The notes under the pieces were generated by a model that was not told the DNA's origin, made no database searches, and saw only the letters and a program-made list of their open reading frames with translations. The position numbers and the translations under genes are program-made. From assembly GCF_047159865.1 (NCBI RefSeq), contig NZ_AP038804.1, forward strand, positions 62,001 through 126,000: a stretch of 64,000 nt of DNA, in the 5' to 3' direction. This stretch comes from JAIOSF01 sp047159865 (GTDB lineage: Bacteria > Campylobacterota > Campylobacteria > Campylobacterales > Arcobacteraceae). Shown in pieces: positions 1 through 7,992 of the stretch (within the stretch, counting starts at the first letter, position 1; each line of letters opens with the position of its first letter).

Positions 1-306
1 CAAAGTAATAAAGAGGGAAATCGTCTTAGTGAGTTCATGTCCCCTATTAAACTTTTTGAATATATGTCTTCAAAAAAAGCAATCATTTGTTCAGACTTTA
101 AAGTCTATAGAGAGGTTATAAATGAAGAATGTGCTGTTTTAGTAGACTATAAAAACATCACTCAATGGAAAGATGCAATTAATAATTTGATAAACGATAA
201 AGACAAAAAAAATAAACTAGCTCAAAATGGATATGAAATATTTTTAGAAAATTATACTTGGGAGAAAAGAGCACAAAATATTATTGATTTTGCACTTATA
301 AAATAA
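1..306 (+). CDS. glycosyltransferase family 4, C-terminal fragment (5' end outside window)
   Basis: The reading frame is open from base 1, before the first internal ATG at 37, so the gene starts upstream of the window. The 101 visible codons hold the end of a GT-B fold glycosyltransferase: SPIKLFEYMSSKKAII is the usual donor-site helix of group 1 (GT4) enzymes, followed by the typical C-terminal helix pattern (DAINNLINDKDKK...AQNGYEIFLENYTWEKRAQ). It would transfer a sugar from a nucleotide donor in the cytoplasm or at the inner membrane. It converges on the minus-strand glycan locus, so a role in the same surface glycan is likely but not shown. Acceptor and donor cannot be read from this fragment. 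Confidence 0.8.
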   Translation, partial: QSNKEGNRLSEFMSPIKLFEYMSSKKAIICSDFKVYREVINEECAVLVDYKNITQWKDAINNLINDKDKKNKLAQNGYEIFLENYTWEKRAQNIIDFALIK

Positions 307-357
307 TTAATTAGATAAGCAAATTAATTTATACCCCTTACTTAAAGTACTTTTGAG

Positions 358-1440
358 TTATACTTTATATTCTACTTTTGTATAACTATCGATCAAACTA
401 TCTGATCCAATTGCAAAATAGTTTTTATACGCATATCTTATTATATTTTGTAATATCTTTGATTTATTTATACGCTTTATTTCATTATTTTCAAAAACTT
501 CAATATCTATTTGTAGTCTATCGGTTAACTCATACAGATCTTTTTTTCTACACTCTGGTAAAAATGGCAACATCAACGACACTATTTTCTTGTCAAATTG
601 AACTGCAATACTCAAAGCATTACTATAATGACCAAAAACAATTTTACTATTCTTTATATAACTATAACTATCACCATAGATAGTTTTATGATGTTTTATA
701 AATTCTAACTCTTTTTTCAAACTATTAGGGTGACATAGTATTATTATCTCATCGAGTTTATATTTCTGTTTTGCTAAACGCAAATACTTTTCAAGACTTT
801 CATAATAAAGTTTTCCATCTAATTTTTCTTTTGCACACTCACCTTCTGTATGAAATGGTAAATACTGATCTACAAATACACCTATATTTGATATTTTATC
901 TATTTTTTGAGATTTTACAGTATTTAGATGATTTATTTTTAATACTTGTTTTGGATTATATTTGTATATACCTTTCATGTTAAAAAAAGATGAATTAGTA
1001 AAAAGATATTCAGCTTTCTGTTTTGAAAAAATATTTTTTATTTTATACTGACAGTATTTGATGCCAAATTTTATTATTTTTAGAGGATGAAGTATTCGGC
1101 TTGGGTTTCTTTCCGTTCCTTTGTTAGAAACTATAGAATACTTGATGTTATTTTTATACAAGAAGTTAATATATTTGTCGGTATTAGAAGTATCCCTAGG
1201 ATGAAAAAGAAAAATCATATCTATACTATTATTTTGTGTAAAATTAACTAACTCATTAAGAGTATCTATTTTTCTTATTTTTTCATCTTTAATTTCATCT
1301 AAAAAAATCTCTTCTATAGTATTTTCTAAAAATACATTTGTAGCATCTATAATATAGTCAAAAAAAGTAAAAGCTTTTTCTCCACCATAGGCATTAATAT
1401 ATTTCTGTCTAATTGCAAGTGTTGTTATTAAAATTTTCAT
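358..1440 (-). CDS. putative surface-glycan glycosyltransferase (polysialyltransferase-like GT-B)
   Basis: This 360-residue protein has no signal peptide or membrane segment. The C-terminal half carries a block resembling GT-B proteins found beside sialic-acid-type loci: VFVDQYLPFHTEG at about 200, IIILCHPNSLKKE at about 245, and KIVFGHYSNALSIAVQFDKKIVSL at about 280-300, where a His-Pro and a small-residue loop normally contact a CMP or nucleotide donor. I infer transfer of the CMP-activated acidic sugar made upstream, or of a related residue. Its ATG overlaps the previous stop as ATGA, so it is translationally coupled and is the last gene of the block. The family assignment is weak and it could use another donor. 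Confidence 0.5.
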   Translation of the reverse strand: MKILITTLAIRQKYINAYGGEKAFTFFDYIIDATNVFLENTIEEIFLDEIKDEKIRKIDTLNELVNFTQNNSIDMIFLFHPRDTSNTDKYINFLYKNNIKYSIVSNKGTERNPSRILHPLKIIKFGIKYCQYKIKNIFSKQKAEYLFTNSSFFNMKGIYKYNPKQVLKINHLNTVKSQKIDKISNIGVFVDQYLPFHTEGECAKEKLDGKLYYESLEKYLRLAKQKYKLDEIIILCHPNSLKKELEFIKHHKTIYGDSYSYIKNSKIVFGHYSNALSIAVQFDKKIVSLMLPFLPECRKKDLYELTDRLQIDIEVFENNEIKRINKSKILQNIIRYAYKNYFAIGSDSLIDSYTKVEYKV

Positions 1441-2138
1441 TTATGTGATTCAATATACTTTTTAAGTAAAGGATCCGTTGCATACACATTAATTAAATTA
1501 TTAAATTTAACAACATTTTTTATAAATTCCTTATCTTTTTCTAAATGATAATCAGACATAATTATATTTTTGTCATAAAAATGTCCAGAATTAGGATCTA
1601 TACCTATTCCTAACAAATAAATATCCATTTTTATATTTTTGTATTGTTCAAGCATTATAGCTAAAGATAACATCCCCGTTGATATGTGCGTAAACCTATT
1701 TTTTTTTCCTTTTAAATTATAAAGATAATATTTGAAAAGTCCTTTTAAACCATAATTTTTTAAAATAAATTTATTACTTATATACTTATTTTTACACTTA
1801 TTTAAGATTTTCTCATTTAAGTAAATAATATTATTTTGATTAAAAGTTGTTTGACTTAAATTATATTTTGATTCTTCTGTTACTGTCTTTAATGCAGTTA
1901 CAAATAATGTATCAACATATGATTCTTTAATTTCATTGTAATCAACCGTACATACTTTATCTCTTTTTGTAAATATATAATTACTAACCACTCCATATAA
2001 AGTTGCTTCATTTTTATATTTTTGTATTCTTTGTACAGCAACATTTGCACCTACAACTACATCTGGCACAATTCCTTCAGGATATAATATATCAGGTTTT
2101 GAACCAATAATGAATACTTTATTTATTTTATTTTTCAT
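1437..2138 (-). CDS. putative glycosyltransferase resembling GT42 sialyltransferases (CstII-like)
   Basis: The start is taken at 2138 (ATG after AAAGAGG, about 5 bases spacing). A longer frame from 2198 would run into the preceding SDR gene. The 233-residue protein starts with KVFIIGSKPD, like the KVIIAGNGPS nucleotide loop of Campylobacter CstI/CstII. It later has THISTGMLSLAIMLEQYK with DIYLLGIGID (compare RITSGVYMCAVAIALGYKEIYLSGID), then a His in SDYHLEKD and NVYATDPLLKKYIES near the end. These matches are from memory of the family and run in the same order. Function would be transfer of CMP-legionaminic or related acid. A DUF115/MptE-like fold is the alternative. Confidence 0.5.
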   Translation of the reverse strand: MKNKINKVFIIGSKPDILYPEGIVPDVVVGANVAVQRIQKYKNEATLYGVVSNYIFTKRDKVCTVDYNEIKESYVDTLFVTALKTVTEESKYNLSQTTFNQNNIIYLNEKILNKCKNKYISNKFILKNYGLKGLFKYYLYNLKGKKNRFTHISTGMLSLAIMLEQYKNIKMDIYLLGIGIDPNSGHFYDKNIIMSDYHLEKDKEFIKNVVKFNNLINVYATDPLLKKYIESHK

Positions 2139-2151
2139 AATTCCTCTTTCT

Positions 2152-2922
2152 TTATATTGTAAATCCATCATCAATAATAATATTTTGTCCATTAACATAT
2201 TTACTCATATCACTTAATAAATAAATTAATGTTCCTTTAATATCACTTTTATCAAGCATACCTTTATTTAGACATTTTTCTTTATATTTTTCTAAAAAAG
2301 ATTCGTGTTGACTATCAAATATTCCACCAGGACTTAGAGCATTTACTTTGATGTTCATACCTTTAAAGTATTTTGCCATATACTTAGTTAGATGAATAAG
2401 TCCTGCTTTAATTGCAGCATATTCTACGGGCATAGTCATAAGTGTATTTTCATATACCTCAAACTTAGGAGCGATAACACCATAAATAGATGATATATTT
2501 ACAATATTTCCATGACCTTGAGTTTCAAAATATTTTGCAAATTGTTGTGATGTGATAAAATATCCACCTAAATTAAGTCCTAGATTTTCTACAAAGTCAT
2601 CATACTCTACATCAAAAAAATGTCTAGCATAATTCTTATTTCTTGGATAAGCATTATTTACAAGAGCATCTATATGTCTGTACTTATTGTTTAAATAATC
2701 TATACATTCATTTAATGATTCTTTAGAAGTTATATCGAGTCTTACAAAATCTATATTTTTAGTATCAAGTTTTAAAGATAAATCATCCTTTACTTTTAAT
2801 CCGATTTCTTCATTTATATCTGCAATAATTGCAATACCATTTTGTTCAACTACGGCTTTAACAAATTCCTGACCAATTAAACCGGCTCCACCTGTTATTG
2901 TAACTACTTTATTATTTAACAT
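2152..2922 (-). CDS. ptmA: short-chain dehydrogenase/reductase, PtmA-like
   Basis: This is a classical SDR of 256 residues. The nucleotide loop TGGAGLIG is at 10-17, NNAYPRN (the NNAG position) at 89-95, and the catalytic set is Ser144/145, Tyr168 and Lys172, with NALSPGG after it. It would oxidise or reduce a sugar or acyl hydroxyl with NAD(P). Its ATG overlaps the stop of the nitrilase-family gene as TAATG, so the two are coupled. SDRs named PtmA occur in Campylobacter flagellin-glycosylation loci. The neighbourhood supports that name, but the exact substrate is unknown. Confidence 0.7.
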   Translation of the reverse strand: MLNNKVVTITGGAGLIGQEFVKAVVEQNGIAIIADINEEIGLKVKDDLSLKLDTKNIDFVRLDITSKESLNECIDYLNNKYRHIDALVNNAYPRNKNYARHFFDVEYDDFVENLGLNLGGYFITSQQFAKYFETQGHGNIVNISSIYGVIAPKFEVYENTLMTMPVEYAAIKAGLIHLTKYMAKYFKGMNIKVNALSPGGIFDSQHESFLEKYKEKCLNKGMLDKSDIKGTLIYLLSDMSKYVNGQNIIIDDGFTI

Positions 2923-3704
2923 TAAATTATTTCCTTATAAAGTTCTATTTTTCTATCATTAGTAGTATTAAACTGATTTTTAAACTTTTTTGTAAATTCT
3001 TTATTTATATTATATATCTTCATATCTTTTAAATTTTCAAACAGTTCTAAATCACCATTTACATTATACAGATTACTACTTTCTATATATTCCAAACCAT
3101 TATCATCACAACCAGTTCGATTTACTCCTACAACCAAAGTTTGATTCTCAATTGCTCTTGCTTTTAGTAAAGTATTCCAATGATCTATTCTTTTAGCTGG
3201 CCAATTAGCAATATTTACAAGAATATCACACTCTTTAGCATAAGCACTATATAGTTCTGGAAATCTTAAATCATAGCAAATGGTCAATCCTATTTTTATA
3301 TCTTTAAACTTAACTACTGTTAATTGATTGCCAGCATTAAAATATTTATCTTCACCAGCAAAAGAAAATGGATGAATTTTTGAATATTTACCTAAAATAA
3401 TGCCTTTATTATCAATAAAAATACTTTTATTTAATGCTTTTTTATTATCTTTTACTACTACACCAAACAAAATAGCGATGTCATGAAAAACTGATAAATC
3501 TTGAAATTTTTTTATTGTTTCACTATTCTTTTCCTCTTCAGAAGTTTCTGCTATATTTGTAGAAAAACCTGTAAGTGTCATCTCTGGAAAAATAATCAAA
3601 TCTACTTTTTTATCTGAAGCTTCTTTCATATATGCTTCACATAAAATTAAATTTTCTTTTTTATCTTCCCAAATTTGATTAAGTGAAACAAGGGCAATTT
3701 TCAT
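2922..3704 (-). CDS. carbon-nitrogen hydrolase (nitrilase/omega-amidase superfamily)
   Basis: At 260 residues this matches the usual length of the family. The catalytic triad is visible: Glu41 in FPEMTLTGF, Lys109 in YSKIHPF and Cys143 in LTICYDLRFPE. Such enzymes hydrolyse amides or nitriles, or transfer acyl groups, in the cytoplasm. The gene lies between a class III aminotransferase and an SDR with one-base or near-zero spacing. It therefore probably acts on a nitrogen-containing intermediate of the same branch, for example removing or installing an amide on a nonulosonic acid substituent. That role is inferred from context only. A housekeeping omega-amidase is possible but less likely here. 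Confidence 0.75.
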   Translation of the reverse strand: MKIALVSLNQIWEDKKENLILCEAYMKEASDKKVDLIIFPEMTLTGFSTNIAETSEEEKNSETIKKFQDLSVFHDIAILFGVVVKDNKKALNKSIFIDNKGIILGKYSKIHPFSFAGEDKYFNAGNQLTVVKFKDIKIGLTICYDLRFPELYSAYAKECDILVNIANWPAKRIDHWNTLLKARAIENQTLVVGVNRTGCDDNGLEYIESSNLYNVNGDLELFENLKDMKIYNINKEFTKKFKNQFNTTNDRKIELYKEII

Positions 3705-4996
3705 TAGTTATATTTCCTAAATACTGGTTTAATGACATCACCAACAAGATAGTTTTCATATCCCTCATCAACTGCTTTTTTATAAACTTCAAATGTTTTT
3801 TCTAAGGCTTCTTTAGTTAATGCTAACTCTTTTTCTCCATGTGCATAACTTACTGATATCCAAGGCATCATCACACCATTTTTTATCATCTCTTGAGAGA
3901 ATAGCGTTCTAAGACCAAGGGAGTTTTTTCCATCTTTATCAAATGTTAGATAATAAGGACTACAATCAACCCCACCAGCTACAAAATTATTTTCAATACC
4001 ATACTTTTTTGCCATATTAGTCAATAAATCGATTAAATCTTTACCATATTTCCAAATATGTTCAATTACTTTATTTTCTTTTAGAAATTTAACAGACTCT
4101 ACAAATGCACCAAGACCATTCATCTCAGCACCATGAGTAGTTGAAAGTAAAAAAAGTCTTTCAGCCCCCTCTTTTTCAATAGAACCTAGCTCCATAATTT
4201 CTCTTTTTCCAGCAACTGCTGCAACAGAAAAACCATTTGCCATAGCTTTACCAAATGTACAAAGATCCGGAGTAACATTATAGTAGTGTTGAGCACCTTT
4301 TAAATGCCATCTAAACCCTGTTATCATTTCATCCAGAATAAATACAGCACCATATTTATGACAAACTTCTTTTACTTTATTTAGAAAATTATCTTTTGGA
4401 TGTTCACTTGATGATGGTTCCAAAATAACACAAGCTATTTCGGTTGGATATTGTTCAAATAATTTTTCAAGTGATTCGATATTGTTATAATTAAACAACT
4501 TAGTATTATCAATATCTTTTTGAGGAATACCTTTAGTAATTGGTGTTGAACCGATAAACCAATCATCATAAGAGAAAAATGGTTGTTCTTCACATCGTGC
4601 CACCATCATTCTACCTGTATATGCACGAGATAATTTTACTGCTGCTGTTGTAGCAGTTGAACCATTTTTTGTAAATTTAACCATTTCAACACTATCTATA
4701 GTATCAATTAATAATTCTGCCGCTTCAAGCTCTATTAAAGAGGCTCTTGTTAAATTATTTCCAAACTCCATTTGTGCATAAGCAGCTTTATTAATAGTTT
4801 CATTTGCATAGCCCAAATTTACTGCACGAAGCGCCATTCCATAATCTAAAAATTTATTTTCATTTTCATCATAAATATATGCACCTTTTCCTCTTTTAAG
4901 TATTTTAGGAGCATTTACAGGATATTGGTCGAAGCCTCTACTGTAAGTGTGAGCACCTCCTGGTATTGCTTTTAATAATCTATCTTGATAAGTCAT
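3704..4996 (-). CDS. class III PLP aminotransferase (glutamate-1-semialdehyde aminomutase-like)
   Basis: I start the gene at the ATG at 4996, preceded by GAGGGAA. A GTG frame from 5008 has no better site. The 430-residue protein has the class III pattern: FILDEMITGFR with the PLP-ring Asp222, and TFGKAMANG with the Schiff-base Lys250. AIPGGAHTYSRG near the N-terminus is typical of the HemL-like subgroup. It would move an amino group onto a keto sugar or keto acid. It overlaps the Gfo/Idh gene by 17 bases. Because it sits in a glycan operon, true HemL function in haem synthesis is unlikely. Confidence 0.8.
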   Translation of the reverse strand: MTYQDRLLKAIPGGAHTYSRGFDQYPVNAPKILKRGKGAYIYDENENKFLDYGMALRAVNLGYANETINKAAYAQMEFGNNLTRASLIELEAAELLIDTIDSVEMVKFTKNGSTATTAAVKLSRAYTGRMMVARCEEQPFFSYDDWFIGSTPITKGIPQKDIDNTKLFNYNNIESLEKLFEQYPTEIACVILEPSSSEHPKDNFLNKVKEVCHKYGAVFILDEMITGFRWHLKGAQHYYNVTPDLCTFGKAMANGFSVAAVAGKREIMELGSIEKEGAERLFLLSTTHGAEMNGLGAFVESVKFLKENKVIEHIWKYGKDLIDLLTNMAKKYGIENNFVAGGVDCSPYYLTFDKDGKNSLGLRTLFSQEMIKNGVMMPWISVSYAHGEKELALTKEALEKTFEVYKKAVDEGYENYLVGDVIKPVFRKYN

Positions 4997-6002
4997 GTTT
5001 TCCCTCACTAATATCTTCTAATTTGTATAATGTTTGTAAAATCTTGTAATCAGCTTCAAGTGTATTAGAATAATTCGTTTTTTGCCCTTGTATTGCTAAA
5101 GTCACATTATTTACAAAATCTTTTACTTCATTGATGTATGGTTCTTCTGGATTAATATATCCATCTTGAACTGTTCCTGTATCGAAAGAAACTGTTATCC
5201 AATCTTTCATCTCAGCATTGATATACTTAACATCATTTGTATCGCCACTAAAAATAATTTCACCTTCTGAACCTATGACTCTAAATTCTCTAACAGCTTT
5301 TGGTCTTGATATAACTTCGACGGTCAAATTACCTATAATATTATTTGGATATTCTAAAATACAATGATATATGTCATCAATATTTGCTGGTATATCAGTA
5401 AGTTTTTTTCTAACACAAGCTAAAGGAGTTGAATCACCAAATATATCATTTAACCATGTTAATTCAAAAGGTACAATTTCTCTCGCACCTCCAGTATCAG
5501 GATTAGAAACATAAAAATCTTCAATCTTTTCCCAAGGATGCCAATCTGGTAAATATTGTCCTGTATGATAGTTATAATTTAATACTTTACCAATGATATT
5601 ATTTTCAATTAACTCTTTAATCTTCCTTGGTCCAGGATAATATCTCATAGTACATGATGGAGCCATTAGAATATTTTTATCTTCAATTATTTTTGAAAGT
5701 TCTAATATTTTATCTGCATCCACCACGGAAGCTTCTATAAAACAACTAATATTATTCTTAGCTGCAAAGTATGCATATTTCATATGTAAATTGGGAGGAG
5801 TAGAAATTAAAAATGCATCAGGCTTACTATTAATTACTGCTTCATCAAAATCATTAAAAACTTTAATACCATATTCTTTAGCCTCATTAGTTCTGTCACT
5901 TCTAGGATCAAATCCTGCTATATTATCTATATGTCCTAAAGCAATTAAATTTCTCACTCTTCTTTTACCCATTGAACCTAAACCTATAACTAAAAAATTC
6001 AT
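4980..6002 (-). CDS. Gfo/Idh/MocA family oxidoreductase
   Basis: The N-terminal Rossmann fold starts at once with GLGSMG (7-12) and an acidic strand end (FDPRSDR), followed by a C-terminal dimerisation and substrate domain. Length is 340 residues, normal for the family. The usual active-site EKP motif reads IEASVV here, so the conserved lysine is absent, which is uncommon. The start codon directly abuts the stop of the CMP-sugar synthetase gene, so translation is coupled. It probably oxidises or reduces a sugar ring position in the same pathway as the following aminotransferase. A dehydrogenase followed by a PLP aminotransferase is the usual way to make an amino sugar. Confidence 0.75.
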   Translation of the reverse strand: MNFLVIGLGSMGKRRVRNLIALGHIDNIAGFDPRSDRTNEAKEYGIKVFNDFDEAVINSKPDAFLISTPPNLHMKYAYFAAKNNISCFIEASVVDADKILELSKIIEDKNILMAPSCTMRYYPGPRKIKELIENNIIGKVLNYNYHTGQYLPDWHPWEKIEDFYVSNPDTGGAREIVPFELTWLNDIFGDSTPLACVRKKLTDIPANIDDIYHCILEYPNNIIGNLTVEVISRPKAVREFRVIGSEGEIIFSGDTNDVKYINAEMKDWITVSFDTGTVQDGYINPEEPYINEVKDFVNNVTLAIQGQKTNYSNTLEADYKILQTLYKLEDISEGKHDLSR

Positions 6003-6716
6003 TTACACTCTCCATTCAAATTTCATGATATTCTCTATTGCAAGAAAATCATATATATCATCAATTTCATAACATTGGTATCTTTTTATTTCAAAATAAG
6101 TATTTCTATTAGTATAAAAAGTTTTTTCTTCTAAAAAAGCTTCCATTTTAACAACATATGCGACTCCATATGGGAAAAAAGCAATATCATTATCTTGTCT
6201 TCTTGTAGACATTTCTAAGTCTTTCCAGTATTGTACTAAAGTATGGTTGACTGTTTTTTTCATAATAGATGGATGTTCATGTACTTCACCTATACTAATT
6301 ATTGAATCAAATCTATCTTCAAATTTTAAAATTTTTTCAATAATCTTATCAATATCATTATCTTCTCGTAGTGGAGAAGTTGGTTCAAGTAACACAATAT
6401 AATCATATTCTTTATTTAACTCAGTCTTATAATAATCAATAGTGTGTTTAACTGCATCAAATGAAGTAGCAGTATCATTTGCTAGATTATCAGGTCTTAA
6501 AAAAGGGACATTTGCTCCATAATCTTTAGCTATATCTGCAATCTTTTCATAATCAGTAGATACAACAACTTCATCTAAATATTTACTTTTCAGTCCAGCT
6601 TCGATACTCCATGCAATAAGTGGTTTTCCACAAAGTTCCTTTATATTTTTTCCTGGTAACCCTTTGCTCCCACCTCTAGCAGGAATAATTGCTAAAAAAG
6701 TTTTTTCTTTGTACAT
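6003..6716 (-). CDS. CMP-nonulosonate (acylneuraminate) cytidylyltransferase, second paralog
   Basis: This 237-residue protein begins with IIPARGGSKGLPGKN, the CTP-binding signature of NeuA/LegF/PseF enzymes, then PLIAWSIEAGL, VVVSTDYEKIA and LLEPTSPLR. It should couple CTP to an acidic sugar. The first 20 or so residues are nearly identical to those of the neighbouring paralog at 6742-7452, but the C-terminal half differs (FFPYGVAYVV...YECYEIDD-like end instead of RLNGAIYI...IDIDEE). Different substrate specificity is therefore plausible. It is followed without a gap by the Gfo/Idh gene and heads a tight five-gene group. Confidence 0.8.
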   Translation of the reverse strand: MYKEKTFLAIIPARGGSKGLPGKNIKELCGKPLIAWSIEAGLKSKYLDEVVVSTDYEKIADIAKDYGANVPFLRPDNLANDTATSFDAVKHTIDYYKTELNKEYDYIVLLEPTSPLREDNDIDKIIEKILKFEDRFDSIISIGEVHEHPSIMKKTVNHTLVQYWKDLEMSTRRQDNDIAFFPYGVAYVVKMEAFLEEKTFYTNRNTYFEIKRYQCYEIDDIYDFLAIENIMKFEWRV

Positions 6717-6741
6717 TATAAATACCTTATTACATTATTTT

Positions 6742-7452
6742 TTATTTTAAAGTTATATTAAGTTTTTTTATCGTAGATTTTTTTAAATTAACAATATCAA
6801 AATCAATCTCTTCATCAATATCTATAGAACTTTCCCTATCCATTTTATAGGCAAATATATTTTCTTTTAGAAAAAAGTTTTTTTCTTCTAATAGTTTTTC
6901 AGTTTTGCAAATATAAATAGCTCCATTTAGTCTATAGTATTTTTCTAAATCTTGACTTCGTGTATTTAAAACTTCATCTCTGAGAAAACCTTCCATAGAT
7001 AAACTTTTTTCTAAAGTATTTGACCACAGTGGACTATGATCCATCTCACATACACTTACTATGGCATCTGCATTTTTTGTTTGAACTAGTTCTATTGCTT
7101 CGTTTATATGTTTTTCATCTCTTAGCGGACTGGTAGGCTGTAATAAAACTATATAGTCGTATCTCTCTATATTCTCTATAGTGTGTTTTATCGCATCAAA
7201 TGTTGTAGCCGTATCACTTGCCAATTCTACTGGTCTTTTTATAATATCTGCACCAAATTTAGTTGAGATATTTAAAATCTCATCATCATCACTACTTACT
7301 ACAACCTTATCAATATACTTACTTTTTAGCCCTGCTTCAATACTCCAAGAGATAAGTGGTTTTCCAGCTAAATCAAGTACATTTTTTCGAGGTAATCTCT
7401 TGCTTCCACCACGAGCAGGAATTATAGCTAAAAAAGTTTTTTCTTTATACAT
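6742..7452 (-). CDS. legF: CMP-N,N'-diacetyllegionaminic acid synthase
   Basis: This is a cytidylyltransferase of 236 residues. It has IIPARGGSKRLPRKN for CTP, VVVSSDDDEIL, LLQPTSPLRDEKH, RLNGAIYICKTEKL and the metal/substrate motif SIDIDEEIDF. The order and the C-terminal half follow Campylobacter PtmB/LegF, so I assign the last step of CMP-legionaminic acid synthesis. It uses the product of LegI (12907-13908). Its N-terminus is almost the same as that of the paralog downstream, a sign of tandem duplication or gene conversion. It lies 4 bases after the small partner gene of the AAA ATPase. Confidence 0.8.
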   Translation of the reverse strand: MYKEKTFLAIIPARGGSKRLPRKNVLDLAGKPLISWSIEAGLKSKYIDKVVVSSDDDEILNISTKFGADIIKRPVELASDTATTFDAIKHTIENIERYDYIVLLQPTSPLRDEKHINEAIELVQTKNADAIVSVCEMDHSPLWSNTLEKSLSMEGFLRDEVLNTRSQDLEKYYRLNGAIYICKTEKLLEEKNFFLKENIFAYKMDRESSIDIDEEIDFDIVNLKKSTIKKLNITLK

Positions 7453-7455
7453 ATT

Positions 7456-7992
7456 TTAAATCACCATTCCTATATCTTTTGCTAAAATTATTTGTACATC
7501 TTTTAAAAATGCTTTCAAACTTGATTTCAAATCATTTATCAAATATTGAAATGCTATAATATCTGAAATATTTTTTGAGCATATAGCTATGATAAATATT
7601 TTTGATTTATTTATATTAAATTTTACATTTTCTGTCAATTGCTTAAGAATTAAACTTGTTTCTAGATATTTAGCTCTTAATTCATCTCTGATGATATTTC
7701 TCGGATCTATCTTTTTATTCAATTTTTTACCAAGCTGTTTTTTTGACTCTACTGTAAGTGAATCTTTTCTAATCATTATTGAATCAAACTGTTTTTTTAT
7801 ATCCGATATTTCGATTAGCAAAATCTCTTCTTTTTTATACTTTAAATAATCACAAGATTTTAAATCTTTGCAACCTATACTCATTTTAAGACTATTGCAT
7901 CCATCTAGTTTTAAAGCTTTTCTATTAAGAATCTTATTGTCATGATTTGAACATTCTGTATCTATATATTCTCTATATTTTAAGATATTCAC
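7456..7992 (-). CDS. uncharacterised 178-residue protein coupled to an AAA ATPase
   Basis: I do not recognise this protein. It starts with GTG and overlaps the ATPase stop as GTGA, so the two are expressed together. The N-terminal part has several cysteines (Cys14, and a group in GCKDLKSCDYLK at about 40-50), followed by the strand EEILLIEISD. The middle is strongly basic and helical (KKQLGKKLNKKIDPRNI). The C-terminal half alternates strands and helices (KIFIIAICSKN..). The CDYLKYKKEEILLIEIS stretch resembles the core strand of PD-(D/E)xK nucleases, but the expected lysine is Ser. It could be an effector or adaptor for the ATPase. There is no signal peptide. Confidence 0.6.
   Translation of the reverse strand: MNILKYREYIDTECSNHDNKILNRKALKLDGCNSLKMSIGCKDLKSCDYLKYKKEEILLIEISDIKKQFDSIMIRKDSLTVESKKQLGKKLNKKIDPRNIIRDELRAKYLETSLILKQLTENVKFNINKSKIFIIAICSKNISDIIAFQYLINDLKSSLKAFLKDVQIILAKDIGMVI

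Noticed and set aside
2139..2198. N-terminal extension of the GT42-like gene
   Set aside because: It overlaps the SDR gene, whereas ATG 2138 has AAAGAGG in front of it and leads directly into the nucleotide-binding strand.
3704..4996. hemL
   Set aside because: The PLP motifs fit the broad subgroup, but the gene is embedded in a glycan operon and a role in haem synthesis is not supported.
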